A DNA stretch of 8,665 nucleotides, taken from NCBI GenBank assembly GCA_046152935.1, contig JBJXGB010000124.1, forward strand, positions 1 to 8,665, in the 5' to 3' direction. Position 1 is the first letter of the stretch, and the number at the start of each line of letters is the position of its first letter. The translations under genes and the position numbers were made by a program. The stretch is from CAZMFZ01 sp046152935. Its GTDB lineage: Bacteria; Bacteroidota; Bacteroidia; Cytophagales; UBA9547. Under the pieces are notes generated by a model, which saw only the letters and a program-made list of their open reading frames with translations, made no database searches and was not told the origin of the DNA. Shown here piece after piece: positions 1-5,873 of this stretch.

Positions 1-197
1 GATATCAGCAGCTATTTGAAAAGTATCAGCCAAGCAAGAAAATATTTAATCGGTTTTGAAAAAGGACTGCGAATATAGGGCTTTCTTATCGATTTGCAAT
101 AACGGACAAGAATAGATGCAGGTAAAAACTGTCAAGAAGCCATTACACAAACTATTTCAATTCAACTACAATCAAATATAGAGGCCAAGAAGGTAAG

Positions 198-1349
198 TTA
201 GTACAAAAAATCGATGGCTGCTTCTAGCACATTATCGATGCCATTGGCAGCCAACGTTTGTGATTGAATGGCTAGCCTATCGGGTGGAATGCCTGTGCCT
301 TCAAAAATATTTTTTTCTGAATCGAAGCTCGATTTTTGTGCCAACTGCACTATCCACCCGTTGGGCATTTTGAAATTTCCTGTAAAATCTTTGTCAAGGC
401 CTCCATTTGGGGCGTCAGCAGGGTATATTGGCCCTTGCGCTCCGCCTGTGGTGTCACCAATAATGGTTACGTTTGGTAAATTTCGCAGAGCCAAAACGGT
501 AAGCTCGGCTCCGCTAAAGCTATAGCGATCAGTTAATATCACCAATGGTTTAGTGTAAATGGTAGTGCCAGCAAAAGCAATTTTTTCTTCTAAAAAAGGT
601 GTCATTTCGTATCTATCTCTGCCCAATCGAAATTTTGAATAGCCCCAAGTATAGTTGGAAGGCACAAATTTTGAAACCAAGTTTTTGAAAGAAGTTGCCA
701 GACCACCGCCATTGCTACGCAAATCTAGTATCAAAGCATCAAAATTCTCTGTTTCAATCTGGCTTAGATAGGCATTGAAGGTAGCGTTTTGGCTTTCATT
801 CTCCAAGGCATTTTGGAATTTAAAGTATCTGATATATGCTGTGTTTGGATGTTTTCTTAGGTTTGCTGTATAAAATTCGACCAACGTATCTTTGCCCTCC
901 TTGTATGTAAACAGGTTGAAATACCTGTTGTTGGCAATATATGTGCTAAACACAATCGCATCAAAATATATTCTTGGGTGTTTGATATCATAGTCTGGAT
1001 CTGTTGTGCCATAGTTAGATGCTCCAATTTTAATGAGGCTATGTCCATCTATCAATTTAGAAAGCATCTCTAGCAAAATATCTTTCAAATCATCATTTGA
1101 AGTGCCACTGGTAACTTTGGGTCTGTATGCATTGTATACATCGTCCCAATTCACATTATCGTAAGGAAAAAACACATAGTTGTCATTTATTCCTACCCAA
1201 AAGGCATCAAAATTCACAATAGGATCGCTCGATTGCGAAGGAAATGATGGATAATCTTCTTGCTTGGCACAAGAAACAATCGAAAAAAAGACCACCAAGG
1301 CAATCACCGTTTTAGTTAGTATCTTCTTCGGGCTGTTCTTCTTCTTCAT
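198..1349 (-). CDS. S41-family (tricorn/IRBP-like) peptidase, predicted lipoprotein
   Basis: This 383-residue protein is probably a cell-envelope serine peptidase. It starts with a Lys-rich n-region (MKKKNSPKKILTK), a hydrophobic core and a lipobox IVSC with the lipidated Cys at residue 27, so it should be processed by LspA, which is also encoded here. The segment after the Cys (AKQEDY) is charged and could act as a Bacteroidota surface-export signal; that is inference. The S41 core is visible as ALILDLRSNGGG (about 205-216), the nucleophile region YSFSGAE with Ser279, and IIGDTTGGAQG (297-306). Where CtpA/Prc proteases have the catalytic Lys (FGKG), this protein has Gly-Gly-Ala. His103 in LxDGHS fits the His-dependent S41B branch instead. 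No PDZ domain is evident. The gene starts inside the end of the upstream barrel gene (38-bp overlap), so the two are probably co-transcribed and translationally coupled. The substrate is unknown. Confidence 0.88.
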   Translation of the reverse strand: MKKKNSPKKILTKTVIALVVFFSIVSCAKQEDYPSFPSQSSDPIVNFDAFWVGINDNYVFFPYDNVNWDDVYNAYRPKVTSGTSNDDLKDILLEMLSKLIDGHSLIKIGASNYGTTDPDYDIKHPRIYFDAIVFSTYIANNRYFNLFTYKEGKDTLVEFYTANLRKHPNTAYIRYFKFQNALENESQNATFNAYLSQIETENFDALILDLRSNGGGLATSFKNLVSKFVPSNYTWGYSKFRLGRDRYEMTPFLEEKIAFAGTTIYTKPLVILTDRYSFSGAELTVLALRNLPNVTIIGDTTGGAQGPIYPADAPNGGLDKDFTGNFKMPNGWIVQLAQKSSFDSEKNIFEGTGIPPDRLAIQSQTLAANGIDNVLEAAIDFLY

Positions 1350-2124
1350 TATTTTCCGTCTTTATTTTCTTTTCTTTAATCTTTTTTGGCTTTAGTGTAA
1401 ACAAAAAACCGGCAGAAATATTCCAAACTCTGTTCATTTGTGGTTGGTAATATTTGGGTGGCGATTGCTCAAAAGCAAAGCGATCTGCAAGCCCATGCGC
1501 GTATCGACCCTCAATAAAAAATTCGCCTTTTGAAATTTTATATGCTACACCTACACCAGCTACCAATCCAAAATCAAAACGGTTGTCCTTTCGCTTGTCA
1601 ACGCTTAGATCGTTGTCGAAAGTATAGTTTTCATTTGTTTCTTTTCTTGAATAATAAATGTCGCCAAGATTGGTGGTAAAAAACGAGCCCTTGAATTTGG
1701 CAGAAAGCCAATATGCACCATAAATTCCCCCGTTCACATAAAACTTAAATTTTTTGCCATCCGTAAACCATTTTAGCATGATTGGCAATTCCAAATACGT
1801 TGTTTGGTATTCCCAGCTCGATCTATTTTGCAAACTTCTGGCCTCAAATTGCTTGGCATCGAAATATTTGGTAACTCCATGGCCTTTTTCGGCATACAAA
1901 AACTCGGTTCGGATCGATAAGTGATTGTGAAAATTGTGGTCATACACAAGCCCAAATTGAAATCTGTTCAGGCTTTCGGTGAGTGTATAGGGAATATTGC
2001 GGGTGTCTACGGTAGCGGTAGCATTGCTTAGTCCCAATTTGGCCCCTAAGAGGATTTGAGCATTTGAAACTGAAACTGAAAATAAGAAAGAAATATAAAG
2101 CGCAGGATTAGAGTAAAATTTCAT
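1312..2124 (-). CDS. Outer-membrane beta-barrel protein (porin-family/PorT-like)
   Basis: This 270-residue protein is predicted to be a small outer-membrane beta-barrel. I chose the ATG at 2124 because it is followed directly by a signal peptide (MKFYSNPALYISFLFSVSVSNA, cleavage before Gln23); the longer open frame would need a GTG start at 2145 that puts seven residues in front of it. The mature part shows the alternating aromatic/hydrophobic pattern of amphipathic strands: ILLGAKLGLSNAT, FQFGLVYDHNF, LSIRTEFLYAEKGHG, FDFGLVAGVGVAYKI, EFFIEGRYAHGLAD and the last strand VWNISAGFLFTLK. This resembles the Bacteroidota outer-membrane beta-barrel family (OMP_b-brl type). After the last strand there is an extra highly charged tail of about 23 residues, first Lys-rich and then Glu-rich (EEEEQPEED), whose DNA also encodes the start of the S41 lipoprotein in another frame. 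Its role is unknown; structural, transport and adhesion roles are all possible. Confidence 0.85.
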   Translation of the reverse strand: MKFYSNPALYISFLFSVSVSNAQILLGAKLGLSNATATVDTRNIPYTLTESLNRFQFGLVYDHNFHNHLSIRTEFLYAEKGHGVTKYFDAKQFEARSLQNRSSWEYQTTYLELPIMLKWFTDGKKFKFYVNGGIYGAYWLSAKFKGSFFTTNLGDIYYSRKETNENYTFDNDLSVDKRKDNRFDFGLVAGVGVAYKISKGEFFIEGRYAHGLADRFAFEQSPPKYYQPQMNRVWNISAGFLFTLKPKKIKEKKIKTENNEEEEQPEEDTN

Positions 2125-2206
2125 TTTGGAGTGTAGCAACAACACGGAAGTAATTTGGCTTTTTTATAAAGTGAATGTGCTTTTGAGTTTTCGACTTTTT
2201 TGTGTG

Positions 2207-2533
2207 CTATGCAAGCCTTACAAAGTTGTCTTCAAGTTTTACGTTAAAATTAATTTCCGCTTTTAATGCCTTGAAAACTTTCAAAACAGTGTTAATAGTT
2301 GCACTGTTTGCACTGCTTTCAAGTTTTGAAATTTGTGCTTTCTGTACTCCAACAAGTCTGCCCAACTCTTCTTGCGTCAACTGGCGTTCTTGTCTCGCAG
2401 ATTTAATCATTTTTCCCAATACGTCCATCCGAAGTTCGTATTCGTATTCATCGCGGTCTGCTGTTCCTACTATACCGATATACTTGTCTTTCATTTCGGA
2501 GAGTGAATAGGTCTTGATTTCTTTGGTAGCCAT
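2207..2533 (-). CDS. higA: XRE-family HTH antitoxin (HigA-like)
   Basis: This 108-residue DNA-binding protein is the probable antitoxin and autorepressor of a type II toxin-antitoxin pair. Residues about 38-93 form a Cro/CI-type helix-turn-helix: LGKMIKSARQERQLTQEELG, then LVGVQKAQISKLES as turn and recognition helix, then TINTVLKVFKAL. The N-terminal 35 residues (rich in Asp, Glu and Tyr) would be the toxin-facing or linker part, and a short beta-like tail (EINFNVKLEDNF) ends it. The toxin-first gene order is typical of HigBA. Only 4 bp separate its ATG from the stop codon of the toxin frame once the shift is corrected, which suggests translational coupling in the ancestral operon. The palindrome at 2919-2940 is a likely binding site. 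With the toxin frame broken, this could now be an orphan antitoxin. The family assignment is firm; the symbol is by analogy. Confidence 0.88.
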   Translation of the reverse strand: MATKEIKTYSLSEMKDKYIGIVGTADRDEYEYELRMDVLGKMIKSARQERQLTQEELGRLVGVQKAQISKLESSANSATINTVLKVFKALKAEINFNVKLEDNFVRLA

Positions 2534-2537
2534 ACTT

Positions 2538-2880
2538 TTACTTTTTGGGTTTATTTAGAAAATACTTATCTTTTAATTTTTCTGCGCGGTCAATTTCATT
2601 TGCTGGCACTTTGTCAATTTTTTTTTATGAAACCGTGGGTAGCAATTACCAATGTTTGTTTGTTGTCTGACTTGTCCCAAAACGCAAGTAGCCTAATTTG
2701 AAGTCTAGCAAATTTTGTACGAAGTTCCCAAATGTCATTTTGTAATTTTTTGAACAATTTCGGGTCATTCGTCTCTTGCGCAAGGTCAATGTTGTAAAAT
2801 ATCTTTTTGATAGTCTTTGGGTCAAAATCCGCAATAAATTCATTTGCTTCCTCCATAAACTTTATCTCGAAATACTTCAT
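2538..2880 (-). pseudogene. higB: HigB/RelE-family toxin (Gp49-like), frameshifted in a 9-A run
   Basis: From the ATG at 2880 the frame reads MKYFEIKFMEEANEF and contains the family's WELRTKF, LLAFWD and THGFIKK motifs, then ends at residue 88 (stop at 2614-2616) right after a run of nine A (T on the plus strand, 2618-2626). Beyond that point the adjacent frame continues with DKVPANEIDRAEKLKDKYF, exactly the kind of C-terminal helix expected after HGFIKK in RelE/ParE-like Gp49 toxins, and stops at 2538. With eight A instead of nine the protein would be 113 residues, the usual family size, and its stop would lie 4 bp before the antitoxin ATG. These toxins are mRNA-cleaving endoribonucleases. 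The break may be a true inactivating or phase-variable indel, a sequencing error, or a site of slippage. The longer in-frame start at 2928 is TTG and lies inside the palindrome, so I reject it. Confidence 0.85.
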
Positions 2881-2906
2881 ATATAGAATGAGCTTGATGA
2901 ACGTCA

Positions 2907-2937
2907 GAAAGATAAATATAGTTTCCAAATTTTGAAA
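2907..2937 (-). promoter_or_regulatory. Weak candidate promoter of the toxin-antitoxin operon
   Basis: On the minus strand TATCTTTC (2914-2907) resembles the Bacteroidota -7 box TAnnTTTG, with one mismatch, and TTTC (2937-2934) could be the -33 element, 19 bp upstream. The -33 part would lie inside the palindrome, so repressor binding would block it. Both boxes are imperfect, so this is only a suggestion. Confidence 0.3.
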
Positions 2938-2940
2938 CTA
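2919..2940. promoter_or_regulatory. 22-bp palindrome, candidate antitoxin operator
   Basis: The arms TAGTTTC and GAAACTA match perfectly, and 20 of 22 positions are symmetric, with only one mismatched pair inside. It lies 38 bp upstream of the toxin ATG. Type II antitoxins with an HTH domain usually repress their own operon through such a dyad, so this is a good operator candidate. The binding itself is inferred. Confidence 0.6.
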
Positions 2941-3012
2941 AAATTCTTGAAATAACGAAGTGTCGATTTTTCAAAGTGATTATATAAAACCACGCACAAT
3001 ACACTTTCAATA

Positions 3013-3795
3013 CTATTTTTTGCGCTGTCGATAAAGCCATTCTATCATCAATGGATCGGTGTAAGCACCCAACCAAGAAAAATGACCAATTTCCGGATAA
3101 ATAGTGACACCAGGATTTCCTCCAGCTTTTTGCAATGCATTTATCATTTCAGTAGTGTGTTTTACATCTACAGCAGCGTCTTCAGCACCGTGAAAAATCC
3201 AAGTAGGAATGTGTTTGATAGTTGAAGCCTTTGTTAAATCGCCAGCCCCACACACTGGTACGGCAGCAGCAAACAAGTCTGGATATCGCATCATGGCATC
3301 AAATGTGCCCATTCCGCCTAGCGAAACCCCTGTAATATAAATTCTGTTGGTGTCAATTGGCTGATTTTTAACCAATTGTGCTATCAATTCTCTAACCAAT
3401 TTCATTGGCTTTGAAGGCTTAGCGCTCATGCGAAGATTGTCTAGATTTTCCAAATCGGTGATATTTGGCCATGCCATATTCGCAGGGCATTGTGGAGCCA
3501 AAACAAAACTCGGGTGCGACATCATCATCTGGTCGGTTGCAAAATTCATTACACCCCATTTTAATTGAGCATTGTTATCGCTGCCACTTTCTCCACTTCC
3601 GTGTAGAAAAACTACCAAAGGGTACTTTCTTGAAGGATTGTAATCGGGCTCTAATAAACGATACAAAAGGGTATCGTTTTTTGAACTTATGTATTTTAAA
3701 TTATTAAAGCGAGAAGGTTGGGCTTGTGAAATGAAGCATAAGGCATTCAAAAAAAAGAAAATACTTAAAGTTGCTTTTTTATCTATGGCTCTCAT
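3013..3795 (-). CDS. Secreted alpha/beta-hydrolase (esterase / prolyl-oligopeptidase-like)
   Basis: This 260-residue hydrolase is predicted to be exported. The ATG at 3795 is preferred over the upstream in-frame codon at 3861 because it is followed by a signal peptide: MRAIDKK, a hydrophobic core, then SQAQ. The fold markers run in order: VVFLHGSGESG with the oxyanion-hole region (61-71), LAPQCP (99-104), the nucleophile elbow GVSLGG with Ser158, IFHGAEDAAVD with the probable acid Asp206, and GHFSW with His238. The full triad is therefore present. The pattern (HGSGE, APQCP, GVSLGGMGTF) matches the small secreted esterase/peptidase group often annotated as prolyl-oligopeptidase-family or phospholipase/carboxylesterase. 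The substrate cannot be told from the sequence; carbohydrate esters or short acyl esters are plausible. It is separated from the upstream unit by a terminator, so it should have its own promoter in 3796-3905. The next gene on the same strand is the toxin, 132 bp downstream. Confidence 0.88.
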   Translation of the reverse strand: MRAIDKKATLSIFFFLNALCFISQAQPSRFNNLKYISSKNDTLLYRLLEPDYNPSRKYPLVVFLHGSGESGSDNNAQLKWGVMNFATDQMMMSHPSFVLAPQCPANMAWPNITDLENLDNLRMSAKPSKPMKLVRELIAQLVKNQPIDTNRIYITGVSLGGMGTFDAMMRYPDLFAAAVPVCGAGDLTKASTIKHIPTWIFHGAEDAAVDVKHTTEMINALQKAGGNPGVTIYPEIGHFSWLGAYTDPLMIEWLYRQRKK

Positions 3796-3905
3796 TTTTT
3801 TAAAATTTATACAGCAAGATACACTATTTTTCCTTCGATTGATTTGTAAAAAGTGAAACACAATTTAATAGAAGCCTTTTGATACATCTACTCAACTGCC
3901 ACACA

Positions 3906-3941
3906 AAAAAAGGTTTCACCTTTTCGGGCGAAACCTTTTTT
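3906..3941 (-). terminator. Intrinsic terminator after the lspA/aldolase-CBS unit
   Basis: A perfect 12-bp inverted repeat (AAAAAAGGTTTC and GAAACCTTTTTT) encloses a 12-nt loop. On the minus strand the hairpin is followed by a run of seven T (complement of A at 3905-3911), starting 60 bp after the stop of the aldolase-CBS gene. The arms are symmetric with A/T tails on both sides, so it could also stop plus-strand transcription. Confidence 0.85.
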
Positions 3942-4001
3942 ATGGAGATATTTCGATTTCTATTCGGCTGGTGAAGACACAAGCTGAGGCCAAACCCGAT
4001 T

Positions 4002-5027
4002 TTAGCCAACCAAGCCCATTTTTACAAAATCTTGAATATCGAGTATTCCGCTTGGTTTGTTGTTGTCGAGCACAATAATGTTATCTACTTGTTTCTTTGT
4101 AAATATATTCACAGCATCGTAAAGCAAGGCATCGGCACTTACCGTAATCGCCTCACTATAAGTGAAATCGCCCATTTTCTTATCTAGCAACGCCTTTCCA
4201 CTTTCTTTCAAATGTCTACGCACATCGCCATCTGTAAATATACCTTTCAAATCGCCATTGGCTTGCAATACAGATACTGCTCCCAATTTCGATTCTGTCA
4301 TTTTTATGATTGCATCTTGGATGGTATCTGTCAACGCCACCGTTGGGTTTTCTTCACGAATTACTTCTCGCACGCGCACGGTCATTAATTTTGTATGTTC
4401 TACAAACTGATCTGTACCTACAGTGGTGAAATGATTGTCTGGCAATTTTTTCATTACACTCCAAGGAATAGTAACGGTATGCACGCCCATATCGAAAGCT
4501 GTGCGCACGTGATCTGCTGTACGAACTGACGAAAACATCACCTTTGAATCATAACCATATCTATCTATGGCAGCCAAGCATTGGTTTATCAACACCAAAG
4601 GATCATTGCCCTGATCTTGGTAGCGACCAACAAGCACGCATACATAATCTGCACCTGCTTGCATAGCCAAATAAGCTTGGTTTAGCGTATAAACCAAATG
4701 CAAATTTACGTGTAAGCCATTGTCCTTCAACAATTTACAAGCTCTTAATCCTTCTGCTGAAACTGGTATTTTAAAATACGTTTTGTCTTTGTCCAAACCC
4801 AAGGCCAGCAATCTTTTGGCTTCTTTCAAAATATCTTCGGCAGTATCGCCCAAGGCCTCTACGTGGAGCACAGGCACCATTTTTGAGAGTTTCAAGATTG
4901 CACCATCAATATCTGTGATGCCATGCTTGTGCATAAATGTTGGCGTAGTCGTAAGGCCATATAAATAGCCCCATTTGAATGCTTCTTCAATTTCTTTGAA
5001 GTCGACCGAATCTAAATAAAGTTCCAT
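4002..5027 (-). CDS. Transaldolase/F6P-aldolase-like domain fused to a KdsD-like CBS pair
   Basis: This 341-residue fusion starts with MELYLDSVDF, which aligns without gaps to the start of fructose-6-phosphate aldolase/TalC-type transaldolases. Residues 1 to about 222 are the TIM-barrel aldolase part: Asp6, GLTTTPT (24-30), the Schiff-base Lys86 in YFKIPVSAEGL, LVYTLNQAYLAMQAGADYV (111-129) and MFSSVRT (164-170). Residues about 226-341 are two CBS motifs. KGIFTDGDVRR (261-271) and GILDIQDFVKMGLV (327-340) closely resemble the CBS tail of arabinose-5-phosphate isomerase KdsD/KpsF, so an adenine nucleotide or sugar nucleotide may regulate the enzyme; that is inference. Family members normally have about 215-220 residues and no CBS domain. 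Several active-site positions differ from E. coli FsaA as I recall it (Asn28 to Thr, Gln59 to Glu, Thr109 to His, Tyr131 to Leu), so the true substrate may not be fructose 6-phosphate. It follows lspA by 15 bp, probably as one transcript, and ends before a strong terminator. Confidence 0.87.
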   Translation of the reverse strand: MELYLDSVDFKEIEEAFKWGYLYGLTTTPTFMHKHGITDIDGAILKLSKMVPVLHVEALGDTAEDILKEAKRLLALGLDKDKTYFKIPVSAEGLRACKLLKDNGLHVNLHLVYTLNQAYLAMQAGADYVCVLVGRYQDQGNDPLVLINQCLAAIDRYGYDSKVMFSSVRTADHVRTAFDMGVHTVTIPWSVMKKLPDNHFTTVGTDQFVEHTKLMTVRVREVIREENPTVALTDTIQDAIIKMTESKLGAVSVLQANGDLKGIFTDGDVRRHLKESGKALLDKKMGDFTYSEAITVSADALLYDAVNIFTKKQVDNIIVLDNNKPSGILDIQDFVKMGLVG

Positions 5028-5042
5028 GAAATTAATTTGGAT

Positions 5043-5672
5043 TTATGAATTATGAATTTCTGTTTTGATATCTTTTTGTGCGTCATCAACCGTGATTGGT
5101 TCAGCAAAAAAGCGTTTTTGAAAAATAAGAATTACAATTACAGATATAAATATCGAAGCATCTGCAATGTTGAATATAGGCCAAAACGCATAATATTGGC
5201 CACCAATTACGGGAATCATGTCGGGTAAATAACCTTCCCAAATATCAATATAAAACATATCGATCACCTGCCCGTGAAACCAAGGCGTGGGCGAAGCATA
5301 AGGTGCATTATTTATCAACACACCATAAAAAGTACTGTCGATCACATTGCCAATGGCACCACCCAGTATGGCAGCTACACACCAAAGCAAGCCTGTAGGT
5401 GTGTTTTTTATAATCATATCTCTCAAATAATAAGCAATGGCAAAAACGGCCACAATTCTAAAGCCACTTAGTAAAAATTTTCCGTAACTAGAACCCAATT
5501 CCAAGCCAAAAGCCATACCAGGATTGAGTGTGTAATGCAATTTGAATAGATCGCCAACCAATTTTATCTCGCCATTTGGTCCCATTTCCATGAAAAAATA
5601 AACGCCCATTTTCACCGCCTGATCTACCAATACAATTATAAGTGTCAGTACAAAATATTTGTAAATTTTCAT
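5043..5672 (-). CDS. lspA: Lipoprotein signal peptidase (signal peptidase II)
   Basis: This inner-membrane aspartyl protease cuts the signal peptide from prolipoproteins after the lipobox Cys has been diacylglyceryl-modified; the S41 lipoprotein in this window would be a client. The 209 residues include the expected membrane segments (about 5-28, 64-84, 93-112, 166-187) and all the conserved blocks: VDQAVK with Asp17 (12-21), NPGMAF with Asn50, GGAIGNVID with Asn109 and catalytic Asp112, and FNIADASI with Asn168 and catalytic Asp171. The two catalytic Asp residues are 59 apart, against about 19 in Pseudomonas and E. coli enzymes. The extra residues (about 115-160, rich in Tyr, Trp and Pro) would sit on the periplasmic side, as in other Bacteroidota homologues I recall. 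The start is supported by the promoter-like boxes at 5703-5734, which give a leader of roughly 25 nt. Confidence 0.96.
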   Translation of the reverse strand: MKIYKYFVLTLIIVLVDQAVKMGVYFFMEMGPNGEIKLVGDLFKLHYTLNPGMAFGLELGSSYGKFLLSGFRIVAVFAIAYYLRDMIIKNTPTGLLWCVAAILGGAIGNVIDSTFYGVLINNAPYASPTPWFHGQVIDMFYIDIWEGYLPDMIPVIGGQYYAFWPIFNIADASIFISVIVILIFQKRFFAEPITVDDAQKDIKTEIHNS

Positions 5673-5702
5673 TCTTTGCTATTAATTCCAATTTAAGTGC
5701 TG

Positions 5703-5734
5703 CAAAAGTATCTATTTTATTGAATAATAATCAA
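5703..5734 (-). promoter_or_regulatory. Probable Bacteroidota-type promoter of lspA
   Basis: Read on the minus strand, TACTTTTG (5710-5703) is an exact match to the -7 consensus TAnnTTTG of the Bacteroidota primary sigma factor. A TTG (5734-5732) lies 21 bp upstream as the -33 element. Transcription would start near 5698, leaving a short leader before the ATG at 5672. It probably drives lspA and the aldolase-CBS gene together. Confidence 0.55.
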
Positions 5735-5767
5735 TTTATGCCATTAAAAAGAGTGTTTACGGGCAAA

Positions 5768-5819
5768 CAATATTCCACCAATTATTAATATGAAATAATT
5801 GTAAACCGTTGGAGTATTG
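5768..5819. repeat. Nested inverted repeats in the divergent intergenic region
   Basis: An inner perfect repeat (CAATTATT at 5779-5786, AATAATTG at 5794-5801, 7-nt spacer) is surrounded by an outer one (CAATATTCC at 5768-5776, GGAGTATTG at 5811-5819, one mismatch). The region lies between lspA and the YqhA-like gene, so it may be an operator or a structured element upstream of the latter. It is AT-rich, and the pairing could be partly chance. Confidence 0.35.
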
Positions 5820-5873
5820 GAAATTAGCACCTATTTTTACTTTTTTGGTAATAAAAAATATTAATAAAACACT

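Noticed and set aside
268..525. 85-codon plus-strand open frame over the S41 gene
   Set aside because: It lies over the conserved catalytic region of a clear gene on the other strand.
2202..2510. 102-codon plus-strand open frame
   Set aside because: It is the antisense of the HTH antitoxin gene; its Ser/Leu-rich sequence has no recognisable fold.
2614..2928. Longer toxin start upstream of the ATG at 2880
   Set aside because: The codon at 2928 is TTG, lies inside the palindrome, and adds a hydrophobic stretch not found in this toxin family.
2942..3012. Short inverted repeat AAAGTG/CACTTT after the hydrolase gene as a terminator
   Set aside because: Only 6 bp pair across a long AT-rich loop and no T-run follows on the minus strand.
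2840..3076. 78-codon minus-strand open frame between hydrolase and toxin
   Set aside because: It overlaps the starts of the toxin and the end of the hydrolase, shows no family motif, and would run through the palindrome.
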